From Chlorobiota bacterium (GTDB taxonomy: Bacteria > Bacteroidota > Ignavibacteria > Ignavibacteriales > Ignavibacteriaceae): a DNA stretch of 7,678 bases. Shown one piece after another: positions 1 to 6,043 of the stretch; position 1 is the stretch's first letter; every line of letters begins with the position of its first letter. The translations under genes were made by a program, and so were the position numbers. Location: positions 1 through 7,678 of the forward strand of contig RHKR01000090.1 of assembly GCA_008363265.1 (NCBI GenBank), written 5' to 3'. Under the pieces are notes generated by a model, which did not search any database, was not told the DNA's origin, and was given only the letters and a program-made list of their open reading frames with translations.

Positions 1-150
1 CGGGCGGGTGAAACATCCCCGCAGGGGTTGTATGTCGGTAGAACAGAATTAAACAAAATATGCCAGGCTCCCCGTAGGGGTGCCATGTCGGTAGAACAGA
101 ATTAAACAAAATATTCCAGGCTCCCCGCAGGGGTGCCATGTCGGTAGGAA
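1..150. repeat. 53-bp tandem repeat array (left copy, cut by window edge)
   Basis: Three copies of ATGTCGGTA start at 32, 85 and 138, an exact 53-base period. Each unit also holds an AGAATTAAACAAAATAT segment and a GC-rich hairpin, GGCTCCCC-GTA-GGGGTGCC, with one mismatch in the stem. Units are conserved along their whole length, so there are no spacers and this is not CRISPR. The same unit recurs at 1688-1820 and 2919-2999. The first bases (CGGGCGGGTGAAACAT) match 1675-1690, so the element probably starts before the window. Function unknown; it behaves like an intergenic interspersed repeat. Confidence 0.9.
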
Positions 151-156
151 ACGGCC

Positions 157-235
157 AATTCCAAAATTCTTATATAATATTTGGATTTAATTCCAAAATT
201 CTTATATAATTTTTGGAATTCATTCCAAAAATCTT
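157..235. repeat. AT-rich palindromic repeats upstream of the ATPase gene
   Basis: AATTCCAAAATTCTTATATA occurs at 157 and 189 (period 32), with a degenerate third copy from about 220. The units are palindromic: AATTCCAAAA (189-198) faces TTTTGGAATT (211-220), and TTTTGGAAT (211-219) faces ATTCCAAAA (222-230) across two bases. A two-copy version with the same 32-base period lies at 3401-3450, before pglZ. The position 40-115 bases before a start codon and the stacked inverted repeats would suit an operator or promoter region, but the copy at 3401 overlaps the end of a gene, so a mobile or recombination repeat is equally possible. Confidence 0.8.
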
Positions 236-263
236 AGGTTTCCTGTTGAGAAACAAAAAATTC

Positions 264-268
264 AGGAA
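264..268 (+). promoter_or_regulatory. Ribosome binding site deciding a GTG start
   Basis: AGGAA lies five bases before the GTG at 274. It supports this non-ATG start, and the resulting N-terminus (MIKRYLEDV) looks like the usual beginning of this ATPase family. Confidence 0.7.
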
Positions 269-273
269 CGACA

Positions 274-1410
274 GTGATAAAGAGATATCTTGAAGATGTG
301 ATCCCCGGCTATCTGTTCAAGGGGAAGGCAATTCTGATCTTTGGAGCCAGGCAGACCGGTAAAACAACACTTGTTAACAGAATTATTGAGCAGACGGGGA
401 AGAAAACCCTCTTCCTCAACGGTGACGACCGCGCGACAAGAAACATGCTGACGGCCGACACCAAGGAGAGGCTCGCCGGAATAACCGCAGGATATGATAT
501 ACTTGTGATCGATGAGGCCCAAATGATCCGGGATATCGGTACGATCATAAAGATCTATACAGACCGCATTCCCGAAGTGCAGGTGATCGCGACCGGTTCC
601 TCTTCTTTTGAATTAATGAACCGGACTTCTGAATCGCTGACTGGCAGGAAATTCGAGTTTCACCTCTTTCCTTTAAGCTTTGCGGAACTGAGGTCTCACA
701 CTCACCTGCTCGCTGAAAGAGGAGAACTTGAAAGGCGGTTGGTCTTTGGAGGTTACCCTGAAGTGGTGGCAAAACCGGAATTGTCGGTAAAAACAATTAA
801 AGATCTTACCGGAAGCTACCTGTTCAAGGATGTGTTTGAGATCGACGGGCTCAGGTATCCAACTTTGATAGATTCTCTCGTGCGGGCACTTGCTTTTCAG
901 GTTGGAAGCGAAGTTAGCACGTCAGAACTCGCGCAACTTACGGGAACGGATAACAAAACAGTGGAAAAGTATCTTAATATCCTCGAACGGGCTTTTATTA
1001 TCTTTAGACTTCCCGCGTTGAGCAGGAATGAAAGAAATGAGATCAAGAAAGGGAAGAAGTACTATTTCCATGATAATGGAATACGAAATGCTCTAACCGG
1101 TAATCTGAATGATTTTGGAACAAGAACGGATATCGGTGCCCTCTGGGAGAATTATCTCATCTCGGAGAGGAGAAAACTCCTGACATATAATGAGAGCATG
1201 GCACGCACATTCTTTTGGCGCACATTTCAGCAACAGGAGATCGATTATGTGGAAGAATATTTCGACGGTGTGCACGCTTTTGAATTCAAATGGAGTAAGA
1301 AAGCAGGGTACAAATTCCCATCCACTTTTCTGAAGAATTACAAGGTTCTTTCAGAGAGGGTTGTTCACCGGATGAATTATGATGAGTTCCTGCTTGAGGA
1401 AGGAAAATAG
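274..1410 (+). CDS. AAA+ ATPase with C-terminal DUF4143 domain
   Basis: This 378-residue protein belongs to the large family of solitary bacterial and archaeal AAA+ ATPases with a DUF4143 C-terminus; its length is normal. Seen in order: Walker A GARQTGKT (24-31), Walker B LVIDEAQ (77-83, D80/E81), a sensor-1-like strand ending ATGSSS (106-111), LTGR (122-125) and LFPLSFAEL (131-139), typical of the family. A winged-helix-like stretch covers about 213-240. The C-terminus has E292, E-I-D324 and EFK (337-339), which fits a PD-(D/E)XK nuclease-like fold. There is no signal peptide or membrane segment. The start is GTG with AGGAA upstream. Cellular role is not established for the family; links to mobile DNA and defence loci are common. 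It stands alone between repeat arrays, which suggests an independent cassette rather than a BREX operon gene. Confidence 0.9.
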   Translation: MIKRYLEDVIPGYLFKGKAILIFGARQTGKTTLVNRIIEQTGKKTLFLNGDDRATRNMLTADTKERLAGITAGYDILVIDEAQMIRDIGTIIKIYTDRIPEVQVIATGSSSFELMNRTSESLTGRKFEFHLFPLSFAELRSHTHLLAERGELERRLVFGGYPEVVAKPELSVKTIKDLTGSYLFKDVFEIDGLRYPTLIDSLVRALAFQVGSEVSTSELAQLTGTDNKTVEKYLNILERAFIIFRLPALSRNERNEIKKGKKYYFHDNGIRNALTGNLNDFGTRTDIGALWENYLISERRKLLTYNESMARTFFWRTFQQQEIDYVEEYFDGVHAFEFKWSKKAGYKFPSTFLKNYKVLSERVVHRMNYDEFLLEEGK

Positions 1411-1464
1411 TGTGGTCCGCCTGCGACGGGTGAAATGTTAAGTGGAAAAGTTACACAGATTCCA

Positions 1465-1532
1465 CGGATTTATCACGCTCGCCCCTTTGGGGGATTTAAC
1501 GGATTTATCACGCTCGCCCCTTTGGGGGATTT
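1465..1532. repeat. 35-base-period tandem duplication
   Basis: Two identical 33-base copies (1465-1497 and 1500-1532) each contain CGGATTTATCACGCTCGCCC and end in TTTGGGGGATTT. A diverged third copy follows (ACGGATTAACTCGACTGCCC, 1536-1555). The CCCC...GGGG core could form a small hairpin. The preceding 23 bases (1450-1472) recur at 7488-7510 with one mismatch, which links this spacer to the region after brxL. Confidence 0.85.
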
Positions 1533-1579
1533 GACACGGATTAACTCGACTGCCCCCAAGGGGTAAACTGATCCCGTCA

Positions 1580-1630
1580 GGGATCGTACATGGGTAGGGA
1601 TCATACATGGGTAGGGATCGTACATGGGTA
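1580..1630. repeat. Three 17-bp tandem repeats
   Basis: GGGATCGTACATGGGTA is repeated three times head to tail at 1580, 1597 and 1614; the middle copy has one change (ATCATAC). An upstream GATCCCGTCAGGGATC (about 1570-1585) forms an inverted repeat into the first copy. No function is evident. Confidence 0.9.
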
Positions 1631-1667
1631 GGGGTGGTGAAAAATGCGATATCAGGACAAAATTCGA

Positions 1668-1683
1668 ACCCGCCCGGGCGGGT
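1668..1683. repeat. 16-bp perfect GC palindrome at array start
   Basis: ACCCGCCCGGGCGGGT is a perfect palindrome that leads into the 53-bp array through GAAACAT. The window starts with CGGGCGGGTGAAACAT, the right half of the same junction, so the palindrome is probably part of the repeated element. Confidence 0.75.
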
Positions 1684-1687
1684 GAAA

Positions 1688-1820
1688 CATCCCCGCAGGG
1701 GGTGTATGTCGGTAGAACAGAATTAAACAAAATATGCCGGGCTCCCCGCAAGGGGTGTATATCGGTAGAACAGAATTAAACAAAATATGCCAGGCTCCCC
1801 GCAGGGGTGCCATGTCGGTA
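1688..1820. repeat. 53-bp tandem repeat array (middle, three copies)
   Basis: Copies of ATGTCGGTA, or ATATCGGTA in the second, start at 1706, 1759 and 1812, exactly 53 apart. Units are nearly identical to those at 1-150 and 2919-2999. Unlike the left array, this one leads straight into the AT-rich leader that is also found before the nucleotidyltransferase gene. Confidence 0.9.
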
Positions 1821-1931
1821 GGGGTGTTAACCCATTATAAATAAATATTATAACATAAAATTTGTATGATAACATTTAAAATGTTATATATACAAAAATA
1901 ATGTTACCTAATTTGAGATTCAACACTGCAG
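1821..1931 (+). promoter_or_regulatory. AT-rich leader with candidate operator for the winged-helix gene
   Basis: A block from 1821 to 1872 (GGGGTGTTAACCCATTATAA and onward to TTTGTATGATAA) is repeated with one mismatch at 2999-3050. Beyond it lies an inverted repeat, ATAACATT-TAA-AATGTTAT (1869-1887), and a further AATGTTA half-site at 1900. A wHTH protein encoded just downstream makes autoregulation through this palindrome plausible, but that is inference. I see no confident -35/-10 pair and no Shine-Dalgarno sequence before the ATG at 1932. Confidence 0.5.
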
Positions 1932-2909
1932 ATGCAGACCGCAACCGGTGATTATCTGGTTCAGATGTTCGGTATTCAACCCGCATTCAATGGGGGAGAG
2001 GGTTATAATGCCCTTCCCCTCTATCTGACCCACAGATTTGAGCTCGTGGATGGAGAACTGTTCAACAGAAAAGTCATTTTCGCTTTTGACAAACGGGGAA
2101 CCCGGTTAACCCCATTTGAGATAAAGAGCTCGCTTGACGCGATCAGTAAAAAAATGAACAAACCGGTGATCTATTGCACCAATGCTCTGATGAACATCGA
2201 ATTGCAGCGATTGATCGCTTACCGGGTGCAGTTCATAGTACCCGGAAAGCAGGCATATCTTCCTGAGTTTTTGATCCACATCAGCAATCGGGGTCAGAGC
2301 ATTCAGCCTGAAAAAGAGAGGTTCACACCTGTCGCGCACCTGACATTCTTGTGCATGATGCATGGCACCACGCGAGATTTTTTAACAGGTGTGATCGCAC
2401 AGAAATTGGGGTATACTTCCATGAGCATATCACGGGCATTGGATGAACTTGAGCAGATGAAACTTGTGGAGAGATTCAACAAGGGCCGCGTGCGGGTCGC
2501 GAGGTTGATGGAGGACAAAAAGACGGTCTGGGAGAAAGGGAAAAAGTATCTCCGGAACCCTGTTGAGTCTGTTGAATATTTCACTCCCTCTGTTAATGCC
2601 GGCAAAGGTGGATTGTATTTATCGGGAATAACAGCCCTTTCGAAATACAGCATGCTGGCAGACGATGAAAAAATGACCTGTGCATGCTCGAAGTCGGAAC
2701 TGGAAAGAATGCGTAAATCAAACCTTTACCGTTTCGTTGATTTTCCTGAAGACTCGGAGTTAAAGCTGGAGATATGGAAATATGATCCGGGACTGTTTGC
2801 TACGGAAGGAACCGTTGATAGATTTTCGATCTACGCGGCGTTAAAAGACGACCCCGATGAACGGGTCCAGATCGCCCTTGATGAAATGATGGAGGGATTT
2901 GAGTGGTAG
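1932..2909 (+). CDS. AbiEi/MarR-like winged-helix regulator, putative antitoxin
   Basis: This 325-residue soluble protein resembles a family of wHTH proteins annotated as MarR-like or AbiEi-like regulators, often found next to nucleotidyltransferase toxins. Residues 1-120 form an N-terminal domain containing VIYCTNALMN (79-88) and the conserved FIVPGKQAYLPE (101-112). A winged helix lies at about 133-192, with recognition helix TSMSISRALDELEQ (162-175) and a basic wing KGRVRVARL (184-192). The C-terminal part has LYLSGITALSKYSMLA (228-243), EIWKYDPGLFA (280-290) and DDPDERVQIALDEMMEG (306-322), characteristic of this family. The start is ATG after an in-frame TGA at 1914; there is no clear ribosome binding site. 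The adjacent MNT-type gene with a near-identical leader suggests a toxin-antitoxin-like pair, but this is not shown. Confidence 0.75.
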   Translation: MQTATGDYLVQMFGIQPAFNGGEGYNALPLYLTHRFELVDGELFNRKVIFAFDKRGTRLTPFEIKSSLDAISKKMNKPVIYCTNALMNIELQRLIAYRVQFIVPGKQAYLPEFLIHISNRGQSIQPEKERFTPVAHLTFLCMMHGTTRDFLTGVIAQKLGYTSMSISRALDELEQMKLVERFNKGRVRVARLMEDKKTVWEKGKKYLRNPVESVEYFTPSVNAGKGGLYLSGITALSKYSMLADDEKMTCACSKSELERMRKSNLYRFVDFPEDSELKLEIWKYDPGLFATEGTVDRFSIYAALKDDPDERVQIALDEMMEGFEW

Positions 2910-2918
2910 TTGTTGGAT

Positions 2919-2999
2919 CATCCCCGCAGGGGGTGTATGTCGGTAGAACAGAATTAAACAAAATATGCCAGGCTCCCCGTAGGGGTGCCATGTCGGTAG
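2919..2999. repeat. 53-bp tandem repeat array (right, two copies)
   Basis: ATGTCGGTA starts at 2937 and 2990, 53 apart, with the same CCCCGCAGGGG and GGCTCCCCGTAGGGGTGCC hairpins as the other arrays. It begins ten bases after the regulator's stop codon and joins the AT-rich leader exactly as the middle array does. Confidence 0.9.
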
Positions 3000-3058
3000 G
3001 GGTGTTAACCCATTATAAATAAATATGATAACATAAAATTTGTATGATAATATCAGCA
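2999..3058 (+). promoter_or_regulatory. AT-rich leader of the nucleotidyltransferase, copy of the regulator's leader
   Basis: GGGGTGTTAACCCATTATAA through TTTGTATGATAA (2999-3050) matches 1821-1872 with one T/G difference; divergence begins right after. An AATGTTAAC half-site overlaps the chosen start codon at 3059, comparable to the AATGTTA half-sites before the regulator gene. Coordinated expression or co-binding by the wHTH protein is possible, as is simple duplication of a repeat. There is no Shine-Dalgarno sequence. Confidence 0.5.
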
Positions 3059-3421
3059 ATGTTAACAAGCAAGATCAGAGTGGAGATCGACACTGAAAGA
3101 TTGGCCATGATCTGTAAGCAATACAATGTCTCTCAGATCCGGGCATTCGGTTCGGTACTGCGAAACGATTTCAATGCGCAGAGCGACATCGACATTTTGG
3201 TAGAATTTCTTCCTGATGCCAGGATCACACTCTACAAATTTCAGCAGTTTCGAGAAGAGTTAGAGGCATTGTTCGGCAGAAAGGTTGATCTGGTTGACAA
3301 AAAAGGGGTTGAAGAACGAAGCAACCGGCTCAGAAAAGAGGGCATCCTTGGAAATACCTTATTACTGTATAGTGCAGAAAGAGGAGAGTCATTAACGCCC
3401 AATTCCAAAATTCTTATATGA
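3059..3421 (+). CDS. MNT-type minimal nucleotidyltransferase
   Basis: This 120-residue protein of the polymerase-beta-like superfamily carries the family signature GSVLRNDFNAQSDID: Gly-Ser at 31-32 and metal-binding D43 and D45, with the third carboxylate D77 in KVDLVD. MNT proteins transfer nucleotides, usually AMP, and typically act as antitoxins that modify a HEPN toxin, or as the toxin of AbiE-like systems. I chose ATG 3059 because an in-frame ATG at 3044 lies within a repeated leader also present, unused, at 1866; starting there adds five residues. The conserved core ends near residue 106 (LLLYSAE), and the last ~14 residues are encoded partly by the AT-rich repeat, so the tail is probably not functional. 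No HEPN gene follows; the nearest candidate partner is the wHTH gene upstream. Confidence 0.85.
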   Translation: MLTSKIRVEIDTERLAMICKQYNVSQIRAFGSVLRNDFNAQSDIDILVEFLPDARITLYKFQQFREELEALFGRKVDLVDKKGVEERSNRLRKEGILGNTLLLYSAERGESLTPNSKILI

Positions 3422-3450
3422 TTTCTGGATTTTATTCCAAAATTCTTATG
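3401..3450. repeat. AT-rich palindromic repeat, second copy, before pglZ
   Basis: AATTCCAAAATTCTTATAT at 3401 and ATTCCAAAATTCTTAT at 3434 repeat with the same 32-base period as 157-210, in the same orientation, with only a few mismatches over about 50 bases. It overlaps the final codons of the nucleotidyltransferase. Together with the left copy it brackets the three accessory genes as a direct repeat. Confidence 0.85.
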
Positions 3451-3467
3451 TTTATAGCAATCAAATG

Positions 3468-3506
3468 AACCGCTTTGCGATCTTCGCGATCTCTGCGGTT
3501 AAAAAT
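3468..3506 (+). terminator. Hairpin between nucleotidyltransferase and pglZ
   Basis: AACCGC (3468-3473) pairs with GCGGTT (3495-3500), and inside it GCGA (3477-3480) pairs with TCGC (3484-3487). An A-rich run with only a short TTT follows, so it is a poor intrinsic terminator. The TTTGCGATCTTCGCGATCTCTGCGGTT style matches a common interspersed palindrome of many environmental bacterial genomes. It may mark the start of the BREX transcription unit. Confidence 0.4.
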
Positions 3507-3522
3507 TTAAAACCAAAATGCC

Positions 3523-6033
3523 ATGCAACTAAAAGAACAGCTGACAAAAGTATTTGAAAAGAAACGCCTCGTGATCTGGTATGACCGGAGCAACGAATTC
3601 GGTGAGACCGTTGAAGAGCTTTTACCCGAGGGGGTGGAACTCATCCGGATAGCACGGAACGAGTTCGGGATAAAGACGAGGATATACACCGAAAAAGAAC
3701 GGAAGTTCCTGCTTTACTCCAATGGGCACAAACCGGAGCCGCAGGAGAACTGGCTGCTTGATGTGTTGATCGCCGGTCATGAGTTCAGCGCGGAGAGGGT
3801 CGCTCTCTGGATGCAGGAACTCGGGTTGCCGGAGGGATTCCGTCCGTTCGTTGAGGCACGTATGCAGTTCTTCAACAGTGAGGCGAGACGGCGGAAGCTG
3901 GAAACACTTCTGAAAAAGGAGGAGGAGAAGCTCACCGAAGCAAGACTTGCCCTCCTGATGACGGTGGTGGTGACGGGTGGCCTCCCATTGATGGAGGATA
4001 TCCTGACGGTGCTTCTGAAGGATGATTCAGAGGGGGGCGACAAGTTCGCTCAGTTGCAAAAATACGGTCTGATGGATCATATAGCCACGTATCTTGACAC
4101 CGTTTTCAGGATGAAGGAGAAGTTCGATTCGGTCTCCGTTCTTGCGGCTTTCCTCTTCAGCAATGAGTTCGAGCGGCACATCCCCCGGGAGGGACAGAAA
4201 TTCACCTCTCGCCCCGGTGAATGGTCGCCGGCCGCGGCATCCTTCTTCAACAACTGGATGAACAACAGCAGCCAGATGGAGATATTCGACCACTACTCAA
4301 AGCAGTTCGGGAAAGGAAACGGCATCGCGGGAAAGATAACGGCTCACGATTACGAGAGATTCATCGAATGTAAAGCCCCGGAGGAGGTTGAGCGGGAGAT
4401 AGTACGCGGGCTGGCGAACGCGGTGGTTAACAGAAGCGTGAAGTCCGACAGGATCGGTGAGATCACCGGCATCAGGCGATACTTCTTCTACTTCAACGGT
4501 TATGAACACCTCTACCGGGGGCTGCACCAGGCGGCACTTCTTCTTGAGACCGTGAAACTGAACCCGCCCTCATTCCGGACCGCAGGGGAGGGGTTCAAAT
4601 ATTATCAGCAATACGGCGCGCTGATCGACGGCTGCTACAGGCGCTATTACACGGCGGTAAAGGGGAAGCAACACGAGACCGTGCTGGAGAAGGTGACGGC
4701 CGCGGTGGAACAGGTTTACCTGCAGTCTTTCATTTTCAATCTTGAAGTGGCGTGGAAGAAGGCGGTCGAGGCCAGGGAGAAATGGCAGTTCCCCACACTT
4801 CTGATGCAGAACAGGTTTTACGACAGTTACATCCAGCCTCTGAGGGGGACGGAGAAGAAGATATTTGTGATAATCTCCGATGCCCTGCGCTATGAGGCGG
4901 CGGTTGAACTGACCGAAAGGCTGCTTAAGCTTGACCGGACAGAGGCAAAGCTGGAGATGATGGCGGGAGTTGTTCCGGGCTACACGCAGCTCGGAATGGC
5001 GGCACTTCTTCCCAACTCTTCGCTCGGGATCCCGGCAGGCGGTGATTCCGCAACGGTCGATGGAAAGCCGGCCGGCGCTCAGTACCGGGAAGCGCGGCTG
5101 ACGGAGCGGAACCCGAAAACGAAGGTGTTTACAGCTCAGGCGTTTACCGCGATGCAGCAGGAGGAGGGGCGCGACGCCGTCAGATCGGTCGAGGTGGTTT
5201 ACATCTACCACAACAAGATCGACGCGACGGGCGATGACAAGACCTCGGAAGATGACGCGTTCGAGGCGGTTTCCGGTGCTTACAGCGACATCGAGAACAT
5301 CATCAGGAAGATAGCTCAGTTCAATGGAAACAATGTACTGATCACTGCTGACCACGGTTTTTATTTTCAGCAGACGAAACTCGCGGAGAGCGACTTCATC
5401 GATTCATCCGCATACGGCAGGGTGGAACAGGTAAAGAGACGGGTTGTGTTCGGGCGTGACCTCATCACCGATGACAATGTGATCAGGTTTACCGCGCCGC
5501 AGCTCGGGATCGAGAGTGAGTATGATTTCCTCTTCCCCGTCGGCCGGCGTAACTTCAGGCTCGCCGGGGCGGGAAGCCGCTTCGTGCATGGCGGGCTTTC
5601 ACTCCAGGAAGTGGCGATACCCGTGATAAAGTTCACCAAAAAGAGGAGCACCGATACCGAGCCGGTGGGGATCACCATTATTCAACGGTCGAGCAATCTT
5701 ATCACTTCCAACAATCCTGTTTTCGACCTGATGCAAACCAAACCGGTCGGTGACCGTGTCAGGGAGCGGGAGGTTATTGTCGGCATCTATGCCGCTGACG
5801 ATACACTTCTTTCCGACGAGCAGACGCACCTCTTCGACCTGCAGGGGAACGACTCTCGGCAGCTGATGAAAACGGTTCGGTTCGTGATGCGAGGCAACAT
5901 TTCGAAATACAATAACACCCCCGTCGCACTGATAGTCAGGGACAGGGACCCCCGGCCGATGTACGATCCCGTGATAGCAAGACTGGACCTCGTGCTCAGC
6001 ATCTCCATCTCCAACGATTTTGACGGATTTTAG
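3523..6033 (+). CDS. pglZ: BREX phosphatase-like protein PglZ (type 1/type A)
   Basis: PglZ is a core BREX protein of the alkaline-phosphatase superfamily, required with PglX for phage resistance and host modification; its exact biochemical activity in the cell is not settled. At 836 residues it has the usual length for BREX type 1. The N-terminus (QLTKVFEKKRLVIWYDRSNEF, split here as LTKVF and RLVIWYD) is family-typical. The catalytic domain runs from about 445 to 705: ISDALRYE (451-458, D453), GYTQLGMAAL (486-495, candidate nucleophile T488), HNKID (563-567), TADHGF (608-613, D610/H611) and FVHGG (687-691, H689), matching the metal-ligand pattern of the superfamily. It looks intact. The first in-frame ATG is used; no clear ribosome binding site precedes it. 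Its stop overlaps the brxL ribosome binding site, so the two are likely cotranscribed and translationally coupled. By eye it is more GC-rich than the genes upstream. Confidence 0.95.
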   Translation: MQLKEQLTKVFEKKRLVIWYDRSNEFGETVEELLPEGVELIRIARNEFGIKTRIYTEKERKFLLYSNGHKPEPQENWLLDVLIAGHEFSAERVALWMQELGLPEGFRPFVEARMQFFNSEARRRKLETLLKKEEEKLTEARLALLMTVVVTGGLPLMEDILTVLLKDDSEGGDKFAQLQKYGLMDHIATYLDTVFRMKEKFDSVSVLAAFLFSNEFERHIPREGQKFTSRPGEWSPAAASFFNNWMNNSSQMEIFDHYSKQFGKGNGIAGKITAHDYERFIECKAPEEVEREIVRGLANAVVNRSVKSDRIGEITGIRRYFFYFNGYEHLYRGLHQAALLLETVKLNPPSFRTAGEGFKYYQQYGALIDGCYRRYYTAVKGKQHETVLEKVTAAVEQVYLQSFIFNLEVAWKKAVEAREKWQFPTLLMQNRFYDSYIQPLRGTEKKIFVIISDALRYEAAVELTERLLKLDRTEAKLEMMAGVVPGYTQLGMAALLPNSSLGIPAGGDSATVDGKPAGAQYREARLTERNPKTKVFTAQAFTAMQQEEGRDAVRSVEVVYIYHNKIDATGDDKTSEDDAFEAVSGAYSDIENIIRKIAQFNGNNVLITADHGFYFQQTKLAESDFIDSSAYGRVEQVKRRVVFGRDLITDDNVIRFTAPQLGIESEYDFLFPVGRRNFRLAGAGSRFVHGGLSLQEVAIPVIKFTKKRSTDTEPVGITIIQRSSNLITSNNPVFDLMQTKPVGDRVREREVIVGIYAADDTLLSDEQTHLFDLQGNDSRQLMKTVRFVMRGNISKYNNTPVALIVRDRDPRPMYDPVIARLDLVLSISISNDFDGF

Positions 6034-6038
6034 AGGAA
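6033..6038 (+). promoter_or_regulatory. Ribosome binding site deciding the brxL start
   Basis: GAGGAA five bases before ATG 6044 fixes the start. An upstream in-frame TTG at 6020 would add eight residues but has no such site and lies inside pglZ. The site begins in the last base of the pglZ stop codon, consistent with coupled translation. Confidence 0.8.
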
Positions 6039-6043
6039 TAATT

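Larger units (their letters stand above)
1411..1931. other. Gene-free spacer packed with repeats
   Basis: This 521-base stretch has no convincing gene. From left to right it holds an ACGGATT-type repeat (1450-1472), a 35-base-period duplication (1465-1532) with a decayed third copy, three 17-base repeats (1580-1630), a 16-base GC palindrome (1668-1683), a three-copy 53-bp array (1688-1820), and an AT-rich leader before the next gene. A reverse-strand open frame over 1473-1751 is only a translation of these repeats; the same peptide-like string reappears antisense at 2800-2991. Confidence 0.85.

Noticed and set aside
1..150. Regular 53-bp repeats as a CRISPR array
   Set aside because: The entire 53-base unit is conserved, leaving no variable spacers, and no cas genes are present.
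1473..1751. Reverse-strand open frame of 92 codons as a small gene
   Set aside because: It translates the tandem repeats. The same residues (HILFNSVLPTYTPCGD) appear antisense at 2800-2991, so it is repeat-derived.
3044..3058. ATG at 3044 as the nucleotidyltransferase start
   Set aside because: This ATG belongs to the repeated leader also present at 1866. The next in-frame ATG at 3059 fits the family length better, though the earlier one cannot be excluded.
4570..5355. Reverse-strand open frame of 261 codons
   Set aside because: It is a shadow of pglZ, which has intact catalytic motifs across this stretch on the + strand; the antisense product resembles nothing I recognise.
6020..6043. TTG at 6020 as the brxL start
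   Set aside because: It lies within pglZ without a ribosome binding site, whereas ATG 6044 has GAGGAA at ideal spacing and the family-like N-terminus.
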